DNA of 64,000 bases. Origin: Diospyros lotus. Lineage: Eukaryota > Streptophyta > Magnoliopsida > Ericales > Ebenaceae. The stretch's first letter is position 1. Every line of letters begins with the position of its first letter. The position numbers and the translations under genes are program-made. The stretch lies in assembly GCF_014633365.1 (NCBI RefSeq), contig NC_068351.1, positions 15,816,907 to 15,880,906 on the forward strand. The letters run 5' to 3'. This document shows positions 43,404-54,758 of the stretch, piece after piece. The notes beneath the pieces are model-generated. The model searched no databases, was not told the DNA's origin, and saw only the letters and a program-made list of their open reading frames with translations.

Positions 43404-44349
43404 CAGGTTGAGGCAGTGGGGAATGAGAGGTGCTAGGAGAATCCTCTGAAAGTGTTGTTTCCAAACCAGGAGGAGTGGTGGCAGAGACTGGTGGTGGCAT
43501 CGGCTCATCAATGTGCTCCCTTCTCTTGTACACAAAGGGGGAACCCTTGTATCTAATAGGGGTAATCAGCTTAGATATGGCTTGTTCACTGCTAGAATCA
43601 TCAGAATGCAAATGAGGAGAGGAGGGAATAGGGGCAGGAGGCTGGTTTGATGATGTGTCAAGAGAGGGAAACAAAGGATCAAGATCCAAATCAGCATTTC
43701 TGAGGGCTGCTGCTTGCTGTCCAGATGAAGGAGGGCCAAAAAAGGCTTTATTTTCCAGAAAAGTTACATCCTTTGAGACATAGAATTTTTTAGTGGTAGG
43801 ATGATAACATTTATAGCCCTTTTGTGTAGGTGAATATCCAAGAAAAACACATTGAAGAGCCCTAGGATCCAGCTTATCTCTGTTGACTTTGGGTCTGTGG
43901 ACAAAACAAATACACCCAAACACTTTAAGAGGTAAGGGAGTATGAAGATTATGATCTGGGAAAAAAGATCCTAAAAGCTGAAAAGGACTTTTGCTGTGAA
44001 GTCTCCTAGAAGGGACCCGGTTTATAACGTATGTGGCCGTCAACACAGCTTCTCCCCAAAAGGTTTTTGGAACATGATGATGATGAAGGAGAGTTCGGGT
44101 GACATTAAGAAGATGTCGCATTTTTCTTTCAGCGACTCCATTTTGTTGAGGAGTATCAACACAAGAGGATTCATGAATAATACCTTCTTGTTGGAAGTAC
44201 AGATGCATATGAGTATTAAAGTAATCTCTCGCATTATCAGTCCTAAACTTCTTAATAGACTTGCCAAATTGGGTGTTAATCATTTTGCAAAAGGATGGTA
44301 AAACAGTCCCAATGGCATCCTTGTCTTTTAAAAGGAACACCCAACACAT
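43404..44349 (-). pseudogene. Copia-E integrase and linker
   Basis: Open frame with 'CWVFLLKDKDAIGTVLPSFC', 'KKFRTDNARDYFNTHMHLY' and 'DTPQQNGVAERKMRHLLNV' (Asp and Glu of the triad), 'VFGCICFVHRPKVNRD' and 'CVFLGYSPTQKGYKCY'. The C-terminal linker ends at 'PLPQPE', after which the frame reads TOPLESS pseudogene sequence antisense. Confidence 0.9.
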
Positions 44350-44399
44350 ATGAGTACAATTATCAATAAAGGATATAAACGATTTTGCCCCAGAACAGT

Positions 44400-45401
44400 T
44401 TAATACTTTGGAGGGTCCCCAACATCAGAATGAATAAGATTAAATGGCTGAGAAGAGAATTTATTGCTGATTGGATAAGGAACCCGATGATGTTTAGCCA
44501 CAATACATTCATCACATTGAAAATTGCTTGGATCTAGAGAGTTGAACAAAGTAGGGAACATTTGTCTTAACAAAACAAATGGGGGATGACCTAATTTAAA
44601 ATGATGCAACCAAATAGAAGAGATGTCAGAAGCAGATAGAGAAAAACGAGCCTTCCTAAGCTGTTCCCTTTTAGTACCAGAATTCTGTCCCTGCAAGATA
44701 TAAAGCCCATTTTGCTCCTTAGCCACACCAATCGTCCTCCCCGTGTCCTTGGCCTGAAACTTACACATATGAGGAGAAAAAATAGCCAAAAAATTAAGGT
44801 CTTTAGTTAGTTTATGAACAGAAACAAAACTGGCTGTCAATTTTGGAACACGAAGGACTTGATCAAGGGGTTGACAGGGATTAAAGGAAACTTGGCCTTT
44901 TCCAGAAATAGGAACAGATGTTCCATTTGCAATGGTAATGTGTCTAGTAGTTTTAAAAGGTTCATAGGTGTCAAAAACATGTGGATGAGGGGTCATATGG
45001 TTAGTGGCTCCTGAATCAAGGATCCACATGCTATTCCTTTCAGATTTAGAAGCCAAAAAAGTCCCATAAGTTAGTTGTTTACCTTGCTGAACCAGAGAGC
45101 AAGATGCTCCATCCTGGAAAGTCTGCAAGAATGCCTCCAGCTTGCTTAATTCCTCCGTTAGCTTGCTAAGATCTACTGAATTTAAGTGAGTGGAATCAGC
45201 CTTTGTTATGCCCCTTTTTCCAGTAGCTTCTTCTGGTTCTTTATTGGAGATATAACTCTGATGCTTTATATTTTTAAACCCCTCCAATTTGGCCCAAGAC
45301 AGCCTCTTTTCCATGCAATTTGAAGCATGTTTCCCTAGTATGTCGTGGCTTATTGCAAAAGGTGCACCATTGCCCCTCACGATTATACCCTTGGTTTGCA
45401 A
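44400..45401 (-). pseudogene. Copia-E protease and pre-integrase region
   Basis: 'MWILDSGATNHMTPHPHVF' is an intact protease site. It is followed by 'GKGQVSFNPCQPLDQVLRVP', 'SVHKLTKDLNFLAIF', 'IWLHHFKLGHPPFVLLRQMF' and 'CDECIVAKHHR'. The end reads into a frameshift near 44400, just before the first integrase Asp. Confidence 0.9.
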
Positions 45402-45830
45402 TAGAAGCTGTTTTTCCAGCAGCAGCTGGTTTCCCAGTCCCTGATTTGATTCCTCCTTCTTTATTGCTGGTCATAAGTGCTGATAACTCAGTGCTATGAT
45501 CTGACAGCGTTGCATGTCGCCTATTCTCCTCACTTCTAATATCGCAAAGACTTGGATCCTTACCCAAGACTAGGAAGTTTGTCCTTACCCAAGACTTGGA
45601 TCCTAACTTGATCAAACTCGGTGTTTAATCCAGCCAAAAATTCAACAACTCGATCCCTTTCGAAAATCTGATTGATGGTGTCTGCATCTTCACTACACAC
45701 CAGCTTTATTGCTTGATAATGATCAAGTTCTAACCATAACCCTTTCATCTTATTGAAATATTCAGTAATTGATAACTGACCTTGTTTCATAGTGTTTATC
45801 TTGGTTTTTACCTCAAAAATTACGGAAGCA
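45274..45830 (-). pseudogene. Copia-E gag, partial
   Basis: 'QGQLSITEYFNKMKGLWLEL', 'FLAGLNTEFDQVRIQVLGKD' and, after a frameshift caused by a local duplication at about 45550-45605, the CCHC knuckle 'CTFCNKPRHTRETC'. The N-terminal part of gag is gone. Confidence 0.88.
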
Positions 45831-46097
45831 TGTAGAGAGATTAATGTTGAGTAGTTTGGTTTACAGCTGTAATTAGTTTGTTGCTGTGTATTTAGAAGAC
45901 TGTGTTAGTTAAGCTGTTAATATAGTTGCTGTAATTTGTAATAGTTTGTTAGTAAGGATAGCTGGTATATATATATCCAGCTATGCCTTATTTCTTATTC
46001 ATTCAATCAATTCAGGTCTACCGAAGTTCATTTACGACTTCTTCTTTTCACATCTCTCTTCTCTTTCTGTTTTACATCTTGAAACCCTAGATTTACA
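45831..46097 (+). repeat. Copia-F 5' LTR
   Basis: Begins TGTAGAGAG and ends ATTTACA directly before the primer site. No second copy exists in the window, so the left edge rests on the end of Copia-E gag similarity and the TG start. Confidence 0.75.
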
Positions 46098-46124
46098 TAG
46101 TATCAGAGCCATTGACCGACGTCC

Positions 46125-47078
46125 ATGGCTACTAATCATGAATCCAATTCTTCTTCCTTGCCTCGTCCTTCCTCCTCTCTGTCATTGGAATCACAATCTG
46201 ATTTCTCCTTGATTGCAAAGGCCTTTAACTTTGTTCCAATTAAGCTGGATACCAGCAATTATCTTTTCTGGAAGGTGCAAATCTTGGCGACAATTAGGGT
46301 GTTCGATTTGATGTCGTTTATCAACAAGTCTCCACCATCAGTGAAATATATTCCAGATCCTGCATGTGATGGATCTGATTCTCCAACAGTTAATCCTGCC
46401 TACACCAATTGGATCCGATCAGATCAATTGCTGTTATGATGACTCTTCTCCACCATGGATAAGGAGGTACTCGAACAGGTGATTCATTGTGAATCATTTG
46501 CGGAGATATGGCTTTCACTTGAGAATCTTTACTCACAGCAAACGGTAGCCAAGTCCTTTCAGTTGAAGCAACAATTAATATTGATTAAGAAGGATTCTGT
46601 TTCTATTAATGAGTATATTCTGAAAATCAAAACCATAGGTCATGCCCTAGCTGCTATTGGTGAACCATTGAGTGACAAAGATTTATTGCTAGCTATTCTG
46701 AATGGACTTGATCATGATTATGGGACTGTGGTTAGCCTCATTACATATCAGATGGATGATATAAATTTGGAGAAGGTTCAGTATTCGCTATTAATGCATG
46801 AGCAATGTTTAGCAGCAAAAAATTTATCTGTTTCATCAGCCAATTTTGATTCTGTTGCTTCTTCTTCTATGAATGTCAATGTAGCTTCATATTGGTCTAG
46901 AAATGGTAATGGATTTGGTAATAATAGAGGAGCATTTATGCCTCGAGGAGGTAATTACCAAAATAGAGGAGGAAGAAGTCATGGTAGGTCTGGTGGTAGA
47001 AGAATATATTGTCAACTTTGTGGAAAATCCAGACATTTTGTGGACAAATGTTATCATCGATTTGATAGGAATTTTTAA
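46125..47078 (+). pseudogene. Copia-F gag
   Basis: Starts 'MATNHESNSSSLPRPSSSLS' with 'KLDTSNYLFWKVQILATIR'. A stop at 46437-46439 splits it from 46455-47078, which continues with 'QVIHCESFAEIWLSLENLYS', 'VAKSFQLKQQL' and 'LLAILNGLDHDYGTVVSLI'. It ends in a Gly/Arg-rich stretch and the CCHC knuckle 'CQLCGKSRHFVDKC'. Confidence 0.9.
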
Positions 47079-48553
47079 CAAGTTCCTAGTCAGAATTTTG
47101 GTAGAGTTGGTGGTTCATTTGTGCAGTTTGATCCACAAGTATATCTTGCTGGTCCAAATGAGTCTAATGAAGCTTTTATGGCTGAAGTAGGGTCTATGTC
47201 AGGTACTTACTGTCGTCTTTTGCCTCAGTCTCCTGATTCTTAATCTTAGATTTCCTATTCTGGTAACTCTCCTTGGTTTGTTGATTCTGGAGCAACCAAC
47301 CACATCACAACCAATCTTAATAATCTGTCACTTCACTCCCCATACACTGGTGTTGATAAAGTTGCCATTGGTAATGGTAAGAGATTGTTTATTTCTAATG
47401 TTGGTATTAGTCAATTATCCACACAAACTAGTCCAAATTCTTTCATTTCCTTACCTAATATTCTTCATGTTCGTAATATGAAGAAGAGTCTACTTAGTGT
47501 CTCTCAACTCACTAAAGATAATAATGTTGTTGCTGAGTTTAATTCTGATTCCTGTTTGGTTAAAGACAAGAACTTTGGACTGGTGCTACTTCGAGGAACT
47601 CTTAAAGATGGACTTTATCAGTTGATGCCAGCATTTGCTCATGCTGTCAAGTCCAAACAACCTACAAAATTGTTTCTGTTTCTTCTAATAAATGTAAAAG
47701 ACAGAATCTACTTTCTTCAGATCTATCCTCCAGTGTAAATGCAGCCCACACAAACAATGTATGGCAGCAGTGGCATGCCAAGTTAGGGCATCCATCATCC
47801 TTTGTATTACAGTCCATTCTGAATAAAATTCATGTTTCTTGTTCAAAATCTGATGTTTCCTTTTGTGATGCTTGTAAAGCTGGAAAATTACATCAGCTTC
47901 CCTTGGTTATTTGTTCAATTACATCTAAGAAACCTTTGGAATTGGTCTACTTTGATTTGTGGGGTCCTTCTCCTATTGTTTCCATAGAAGGGTACAGATA
48001 TTACATAATCTTTGTTGATGCTCACACTAGATACACGTGGCTATACCCATTGGAACTCAAATCTGATGCCTTTGCCACTTTTGTAACCTTTCATAAATTT
48101 ACTGAGTTACAATATAACTCCAAACTTAAAGCTCTCCAAATTGATAATGGTGGAGAATTTAAAACCTTTTTGCCTTACCGTCAAAGTCATGGTATTCAAC
48201 CTTGATTTACATGTCCTCATACACACCAATAAAATAGTGTTGCTAAAAGAAAACACTGACATATAACTGAGATGGGATTCACATTATTAGCTCATGTTCA
48301 TATGCCATTAAAATTTTGGGTAGAAGCCTTCCAAACTACTGTTTATACCATTAACCTTTTGCCTTCTTTTCCTTTACAATTTCTTTCTCCATTTGAACTT
48401 CTTTAGCGCAAACAACCTAACTATATGTAGCTACAACCTTTTGGATGTGCTTGTTTTCCCTTTCTTGGACCTTATAACAAGCATAAATTTGATTTCCATT
48501 CCACTAAATGTGTGTTCATTGGTTATAGCCATGTGTAATCAGGGTATAAATGT
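47079..48553 (+). pseudogene. Copia-F protease and integrase
   Basis: At about 47270 'PWFVDSGATNHITT' is the protease site. 47385-47738 has 'ISLPNILHVRNMKKSLLSVS'. About 47760 has 'WHAKLGHPSS', then 'CDACKAGKLHQLPL'. 47903-48205 has 'YYIIFVDAHTRYTWLYPLEL' and 'ALQIDNGGEFK'. The Glu region ('CPHTHQ*NSVAKRKH') has lost its Glu and has a stop. Several more stops follow. Confidence 0.85.
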
Positions 48554-50371
48554 TTGCATCCCTTGGGAAGAATCTATGTCTCTAGGCATGTTCAATTCAA
48601 TCCAGGTGAATATCCCTATTCGGCTCTGTTTTCATCTTCTTCTTGTTCTTCCTCTAAAAGTCAATTGGTTTTTTCTAGTCCTTCTACTACTTTTCTTCAT
48701 TCTCTTCCTACTATTTCTTCTAATTCTTTATCTCTTGAAGTAGCACAGTCCTCTGCTCCTATCCTGTCTTCTTCTATAGCTGCTGGTCCTACTTCTTCTT
48801 CTTCTAATTGTTCCTTTGAACCTAATTTGGATCAACAAACTTTGCCTATATCTAGGGTTGCTCTAGCTCTTTCAATTCATCCTATGGTCACTCGTTCCAA
48901 AGCAATACAACTTACTGTTACCTCTCCTCATGCCTTAGTGAGTACCCTAGAACCTAGTTTAGTCCATGAAGGTCTCTTAGATACTCATTGGCATAAGGCC
49001 ATGGCAGAAGAATTTTCTGCACTACAACGAAATCACACATGGGATCTTGTCCTTTTTTCTTCTGATATGAATATCATTGGCTGCAAGTGGGTGTTCATAA
49101 TCAAATATAATTCTAATGGGTCGATTCTTAAGTACAAGGCCCAATTGGTAGCAAAAGGTTTTCTCCAAACTCTTGGGATAGACTATGCTGAGATGTTTAG
49201 TCCAGTTATTAAAGCTCCAACCATTCGAGTTTTATTCTCTTTGGCCGTTACTTTTGGTTGGGATATTCAACAAGTAGATGTTAACAATGCTTTTCTTAAT
49301 GGAGACTTGGTTGAAGAAGTTTATATGTCATAGCGAGAGGGCTTTGAAAATTCTCAATTTCCTTCTCTTGTGTGTAAATTGAAAAAGTCCTTATATGGTC
49401 TTAAACAAGTCCCTCGAGCTTGGTACACAAAGTTGAGGGCAACATTGCAAAATCGGGGTTTTATAATGCCTATTTTTGATGCATCTCTATTTATTAAAAG
49501 GACTGTTAAGCATGTTCTCTTCATATTGGTGTATGTTGATGATATACTTGTTACAGGTTCTGACCCTATCACTCTTTGAGCTTGCATTCAAGATTTGGAC
49601 AAACATTTTGCACTCAAAACCTTAGGATCAGTCAACTACTTTCTAGATTTTGAGGCATTTAGAGATGTTAATGGTGTATATCTCACTCAATCAAAGTATA
49701 CCTTAGATCTATTGAAAAAGGCAGCCATGCAAGATTGTAAACTCGCTACTACCCCTATGAACTTAGGAGTATCCTTGACTGATAAGGGTGATTCATTTTC
49801 TAATCCTTCTCTTTATTGTACAATCATTGGTTCTCTACAATATTTGACATATACTCGGCCAAATATAGCCTTTGTGGTGAACAAGTTAAGTTAGTTCTAC
49901 CTTCTCCCAAATTGCAACATTGGCTAGCTTGCAAACAGTTGCTACGGTATCTTAAGGGAACTATCAGTTTGGGATTGCTATTTACTCCTACTTCTAGAGA
50001 TTTATCCTTAACAGTTTATACGGATGTTGACCATGCTGGTTGCAAAGTTACTAGGCAGTCTACTATACTAGTGGTTATGTGTATTTCTTAGTCAGAATTT
50101 ATTGGTTTGGAGCTCAAGAAAGCAATTTGTAGTGGCCAAATCGGTTGGAGAGGCTGAGTATCGAGCAATGGCACAAGTAGTGATTGAAATATTGTGGCTC
50201 AAGTCTTTGTTTGCTGAAATAGGATATTCTTGTGGTCATGTTCCTATTCTATGGTGTGATAACTTAGCAGCCAAAAGTATAACAGAAAATCCAGTGTTTC
50301 ATTCTCGTACCAAGCACATTGAGATAAATGTGCACTTTGTTCATGAGAAGGTAGAGAATGGGGAGTTGAAA
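48554..50371 (+). pseudogene. Copia-F reverse transcriptase and truncated RNase H
   Basis: A Ser/Pro-rich linker leads to 'HWHKAMAEEFSALQRNHTWD', 'CKWVFIIKYNSNGSILKYKA', 'GIDYAEMFSPVIKAPTIR' and 'VDVNNAFLNGDLVEEVYM'. After a stop come '[19 protein letters not shown]' and the intact catalytic box 'ILVYVDDILVTGSD'. RNase H shows 'SSRKQFVVAKSVGEAEYRAM' and 'HEKVENGELKS', then ends abruptly at the Copia-G LTR. Confidence 0.88.
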
Positions 50372-50373
50372 TC

Positions 50374-50573
50374 TATAACAAACCAAAACTATATGGAATA
50401 CAATGATTTCTCCACACACCATCTAATCTACATACAACATCATATATACACACAAAAAGATAGAAAAGTAAAACTCATAAAACATGGAAATATGTAACCC
50501 ATGAAACATGGATACATGTTTCCTCAATTTGTGGGATCCCATAAACAATGGATCCATTGTCCCCATTTCTACA
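50374..50573 (-). repeat. Copia-G 3' LTR (lacks the upstream U3 segment)
   Basis: 200 bp matching 60482-60681. On the minus strand it begins TGTAGAAATGGGG. The 121-bp TATA-containing segment seen at 60682-60802 is absent here. Confidence 0.9.
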
Positions 50574-50705
50574 CTCCCCCTCAAGCTAGCTTAAAGATAT
50601 CTTTCATAGCAAGTTTGCTCACTAATCTTTCAAATTGATTTTTGTGTGGTCCCCTTGTAAGAACATCGACAACTTGATCAACTGTTGGAATGTAGGGCAT
50701 ACAAA

Positions 50706-51753
50706 TTAACCCCCATTATCAATTTTCTCCTTAATAAAGTGCTTATCCCCCTCTACATGCTCTATCTTGTCATGGAGTACTAGATTATGGACAATGGAAA
50801 TCACAGCTTTATTATCATAGTAAACCTTAGCTGGTAAGGGAGTGGAGACCCTTAAGTCCTCTAGAAGTCTCTTTATCCACATGACCTCACAAATCCCATG
50901 GGTAACTGAACGAAATTCTGCTTCAACACTATTTCTAGCCACCACATTTTGTTTCTTGCTCCTCTAAGTGACGAGATTACCTCCCACAAAGGTGCAATAT
51001 CCCGATGTAGATCCTATCAGTAACACTGCCTGCCTAGTCTGCATCTGTATAAGCCTCTATGTGAAGATGTCCATGTTTTCTGAAGAGCAAACCTTTTCCA
51101 GGAGTTCTCTTTAGGTACCTTAGAATTTTGTAGACAACTTCAAAATGTTGTGAACCTGGTGAGTGCATAAATTGACTTACTACACTTACTGCAAATGATA
51201 TATCGAGTCGAGTGTGGGATAGATAGATGAGTTTACCCACAAGCCTTTGATATTTCTCCCTTTCTACTACATCTTTGGGTTCGACAGGTTGAAGCTTCAA
51301 ATTAGGTTCGATGGGAGTTTCAGCTATCTTACACTTGAGCATTTCTGTTTCAATGAGTAAATCCAAGACATACTTATGTTGGTTGACAAAAAATCCCTCC
51401 TCAGATCTTACAAACTCTATCCCAAGGAAGTATTTTAGGGGTCCCAAGTCCTTGGTCTCAAACTCATATGTTAGTTTCCTTTTAAGTTCTTTAATCTCTC
51501 CCCTGTCATCACCAGTCATTATTATATCATCCACATAGACAATTAAGATAGCTTTCTTACTATCACCAGAGTGCTTGAAGAACATTGTGTGGTCTGCTTG
51601 GTTCTGACTATAACCATAGTTTTTTACCGCCTTTCTAGACCTTTCAAACCATACTCTTGGAGACTGTTTTAGACTATACAAGGATTTTTTTAAACTGCAT
51701 ACCTTGTTGGTACCAAGGCTCTTCTCAAATCCAAGTGGGAGGTCCATATACAC
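50706..51753 (-). pseudogene. Copia-G reverse transcriptase and RNase H
   Basis: 51753-51034 carries 'KKSLYSLKQSPRVWFERS', the catalytic box 'ILIVYVDDIIMTGDD', 'DLGPLKYFLGIEFVRSEEG' and 'RLVGKLIYLSHTRLDISF'. 50945-50706 is RNase H ('VARNSVEAEFRSVTHGIC', 'DKHFIKEKIDNGG'), separated by stops; the last part of RNase H is degraded. Confidence 0.88.
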
Positions 51754-53484
51754 TTATTCCTCCAAATCGCCATTTAGGAAGGCATTCTTTACATTGAGTT
51801 GGTGTAGAGGCCAATGTTGGGCCACTGCGAGAGAGAGGAGGACTCAAATAGAATTTATCTTTGCCACTGGAGCAAAGGGTCTCTTGATAGTCAATGCCAT
51901 ATGTTTGGGTGAACCCCTTGCAACAAATCTTGCCTTATACCTCTCTACGCTTCCATCTGCTTCACATTTTACAGTGAAGACCTATTTATAGCCTACAATT
52001 GTCTTGCCTCTTGGTAGCTCCACAATCTCCCAAGTCCCGTTCTTTTTAAGAGCATTCATCTCCTCATTTACAGCTAGCTTCCAATTTGGATCACCTAGAG
52101 CATCATGAATTGTTCTTGGTACATGCAAGTTAGAAATATTTGAAAGAAATGCCTTGTGGCTATTGGATAGTTTTTGATAAGACAAATATTTGGCAATAGG
52201 ATGTTTAGTACAAGATCTTACTTCTTTTCTAGTGGCAATGGGGACATCAAGATCAGACAAATCAACTGAGGAAGAATCTAAAGGAGTAAGTTTAGAATTA
52301 CCCTGAGTGGAAGAAGGACCATCATTCGAAGATGCCAACTGCTCAGTTACTGGAAGGATATTCGGATCAATAGCATTTCTCTGAGATTTTCTTTTGATAT
52401 AAGACTAAAGCTCAAGTTTCGGATTACTTTGATCCATTTCTAGTAATTCTCCCCCTGGTTCCGATTCCATTATGCTTGGCACTTGTGAACTAAACACATC
52501 ATCTTCTTTATTGTTTTGAGCACTAGTTTCCTTGGATCGTTTATCAGAGTGGAGTGGAGTGTCAATCATATCAAACATATTTGGCAGAGATTCAGAAATT
52601 TTCAAAAAATTATCTTCTTCTACAGGTTTAGAAAAGTTTTCTTCCTCTACAATATTCTCCCCCTGAAGATGATTTTTGGTAAAATAGGGTTGATTCTCTA
52701 TAAAAGACACATCCATGCTTATGTAAGTTTTTTTTGTCAAAGGATTAAAGCATTTGTACCCTTTTTTTCTGGGAGCATAACCAACAAAAACACAATTTTC
52801 AGCCGTTGGATCTAATTTGGATAAAAAAATTTGTGAAATGTAAACAAAACAAGTGCATCCAAAACATTTTTAAAGGTAGCTCAGAGGACAACTGACACAT
52901 GGGAAAAGTCTTTTTTAAAGAATTTAAAGGTCTCTCAAAGTTTAAGACTCGAGTGAGCATCCTATTGATTAGATAGCAAGTAGTTAAAACATCATCTCCC
53001 CAAAGGTATTTTGGGATATTCATAGAAAACATAATAACCCTAGTTACCTCAAGTAAATGTTTATTTTTTCGTTCAGCTATGCCATTCTGTTGAGGAGTTT
53101 AATGACATGTTGATTGATGTAAAATACCTTTTTCTTTAAAAAAAACCCCCTAAACATTCATTGAAGTATTCTGTTCCATTATCAGACCGAAGAATACAAA
53201 TTTTTGTTTGAAATTGGACTTCGATCATGTAAAAGAAATTTTTAAAAACACTTGCTACGTCGGATTTCTTATTAAGCAAGTAAACCCAACATAGTCTAGT
53301 ATGATCATCGACAAAAGTTATAAATCATCTTTTACTAGATAAAGTGGTAACTTTTGAGGGTCCCCAAACATCGCTATGAATCAAATAAAATGGTTTTGAA
53401 GGATCGTAAGGTTTGGGAATAAAATTAACACGATGATCTTTAGACAAATGATAATTTTCTCATTGAAACTTAGAACAATTCATT
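51754..53484 (-). pseudogene. Copia-G integrase, linker and RT N-terminus (degraded)
   Basis: 53480-53040 holds degraded integrase pieces (frames with 'KDHRVNF' and 'IHSDVWGPSKV'-like similarity, then the D and E regions with stops). 53032-52799 continues 'IPKYLWGDDVLTTCYLINRM'. 52740-52405 has 'YISMDVSFIENQPYF' and an acidic linker. 52338-51982 has 'LDVPIATRKEVRSCTKHPIA' and 'DPNWKLAVNEEMNALKKNGT'. The first RT blocks between 51980 and 51754 are frame-shifted. Confidence 0.8.
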
Positions 53485-53600
53485 TGTTGAGAATCTCACA
53501 TCGCCTCCACAAGAGAGACCTGGGCTATATATAAGGAGGAGGATCCCTCCACCTGTTAAGCTAGCTTTTCAGGTTGGAGTTCTACCTCTAACTTCTCACA
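53485..53600 (+). repeat. TRIM 5' LTR
   Basis: 116 bp; differs from 53719-53834 at about three positions, which suggests a fairly recent insertion. Confidence 0.93.
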
Positions 53601-53718
53601 TGGTATCAGAGCCAACCCTTGGCTGGGGAACTATCCTCGGTCGTGGTTATGGACCAGTACCCTGCCCGATCACCTGGGTATGTATCAGTTACTGGAGAAG
53701 CGTCGGCGTGGGGGGGAG

Positions 53719-53834
53719 TGTTGAGAATCCCACATCGCCTCCACAAGGGAGATCTGGGCTATATATAAGGAGGAGGATCCCTCCACCTGTTAAGCTAGCT
53801 TTTCAGGTTGGAGTTCTACCTCTAACTTCTCACA
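53719..53834 (+). repeat. TRIM 3' LTR
   Basis: 116 bp, preceded by the G-rich polypurine tract. Confidence 0.93.
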
Positions 53835-53839
53835 CCACT

Positions 53840-54454
53840 CCTTTAAACAATTTAGGAAATAAGTGTTTTAAATAAGGAAAACTATGATGGCCTAACCTGA
53901 GATGCCATTGCATTATTGGATCAGAAATAGAGATTGAACTATTACCATTTAATCCGTGAGCTTTTCTATTACCGAAGAAATCCTCATTGAAGTAGTAAAG
54001 TCCGTTTATCTCTCTAGCACTGCTAATTGTCTTCCTTGAGTTCTGGTCTTGAAATAGGCAATAAGAATTAAAGAAGGTAATGCGGCAGTTAGAATCTTTC
54101 GAGAGTTTACTGATAGACAAAAGATTACAAGTAAGTTTAGGAACATGAAGTACTGATTGAAGATCAATACTTTTAGAGATTTTAATGAGGCCTTTGCCAG
54201 CAATAGAAGAAAAATTGCCGTCTGCTATCCTTACTTTCTCACTATTTGAACAAGGAGTATATGAATTGAAAAGATTGAGCAAGCTGGTCATGTGATTAGA
54301 TGCCCCTGAATCAATGATCCATGGAGTAGATTTAAAGGAACTTGACAGGGTTAAAGTAGTTCTACCTGAATGTACCAAAGAACCATTAGTTGTACCAGGT
54401 AACGAATTGGACAGTAACAATGTCAAGAGTTAATTGAATTGCTCTTTGTTGAAG
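53840..54454 (-). pseudogene. Copia-G protease and pre-integrase region
   Basis: Minus-strand 'PWIIDSGASNHMTSLLNLF' is an intact protease site. It is followed by 'LQSVLHVPKLTCNLLSISKL', 'ISSAREINGLYYFNEDFF' and 'MQWHLRLGHHSFPYLKHLFP'. The TRIM interrupts just after. Upstream, about 17 codons lead to the Copia-H insertion at GAACC; the few gag codons beyond it start at the ATG at 59495. Confidence 0.9.
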
Positions 54455-54459
54455 GAACC

Positions 54460-54751
54460 TGAAAGAATATCTAGGGGAAATCAATCATTCACCCGTAATC
54501 ATTCAATAGCTTTAGGAGGATATTTATACAAAGAGAAACCTGAAAAAACTCCTAAAAATACTCCTACTTTATAGCTATAGATAACCTATATTTAATTTTA
54601 TAAATACACATTAGACATATCTATAAAACTGCTGATATTAGCTACTATTTATCTCTTTAAACTCCTTTCCCATCTAGGACTGCTACCTCATCTAAACTCC
54701 TTCTTCATCTAGGAGTTTAGTTCGTGACTTATATCTCGGTTTCTTCCAACA
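54460..54751 (-). repeat. Copia-H 3' LTR
   Basis: 292 bp, TGAAAGAATATC...CTTCCAACA; only one or two differences from 59175-59466 were noticed by eye. Confidence 0.95.
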
Positions 54752-54758
54752 CTCCCCC

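Larger units (their letters stand above)
43398..45830 (-). mobile_element. Copia-E: fragment of a Copia-D-family element without LTRs
   Basis: The minus strand carries partial gag, protease and integrase closely resembling Copia-D at protein level. The sequence starts inside gag at 45830, where the Copia-F LTR begins, and stops in the linker after integrase at about 43400, where TOPLESS sequence begins. RT, RNase H and both LTRs are missing. No TSD can be assigned at the left junction. Confidence 0.88.
45831..50373 (+). mobile_element. Copia-F: Ty1/copia element of a different lineage, 3' end missing
   Basis: A 267-bp 5' LTR (45831-46097) is followed by TAGTATCAGAGCC (46098-46110), a primer site with one mismatch. 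Then gag, protease, integrase, RT and RNase H follow on the plus strand. The sequence stops within RNase H at about 50373, where the Copia-G LTR starts. There is no 3' LTR. Protein motifs differ from the other copia elements here (for example 'DNLAAKSITENPVFHSRTKH'). Confidence 0.88.
53485..53834 (+). mobile_element. TRIM: 350-bp miniature LTR retrotransposon inside Copia-G
   Basis: Two nearly identical 116-bp LTRs (53485-53600 and 53719-53834), TGTTGAGAATC...CTTCTCACA. The 118-bp interior begins with the primer site TGGTATCAGAGCCAA (53601-53615) and ends with a G-run polypurine tract (53710-53718). Each LTR contains a TATA-like CTATATATAAG. No coding capacity, which is the definition of a TRIM. 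No 5S-like sequence is seen, so it is not Cassandra. The flanks TCATT and CCACT do not form a clear TSD. Confidence 0.92.

Noticed and set aside
53485..53834. Cassandra-type TRIM (5S-containing)
   Set aside because: The LTRs lack any 5S rRNA promoter-like sequence; only a TATA-like box is seen.
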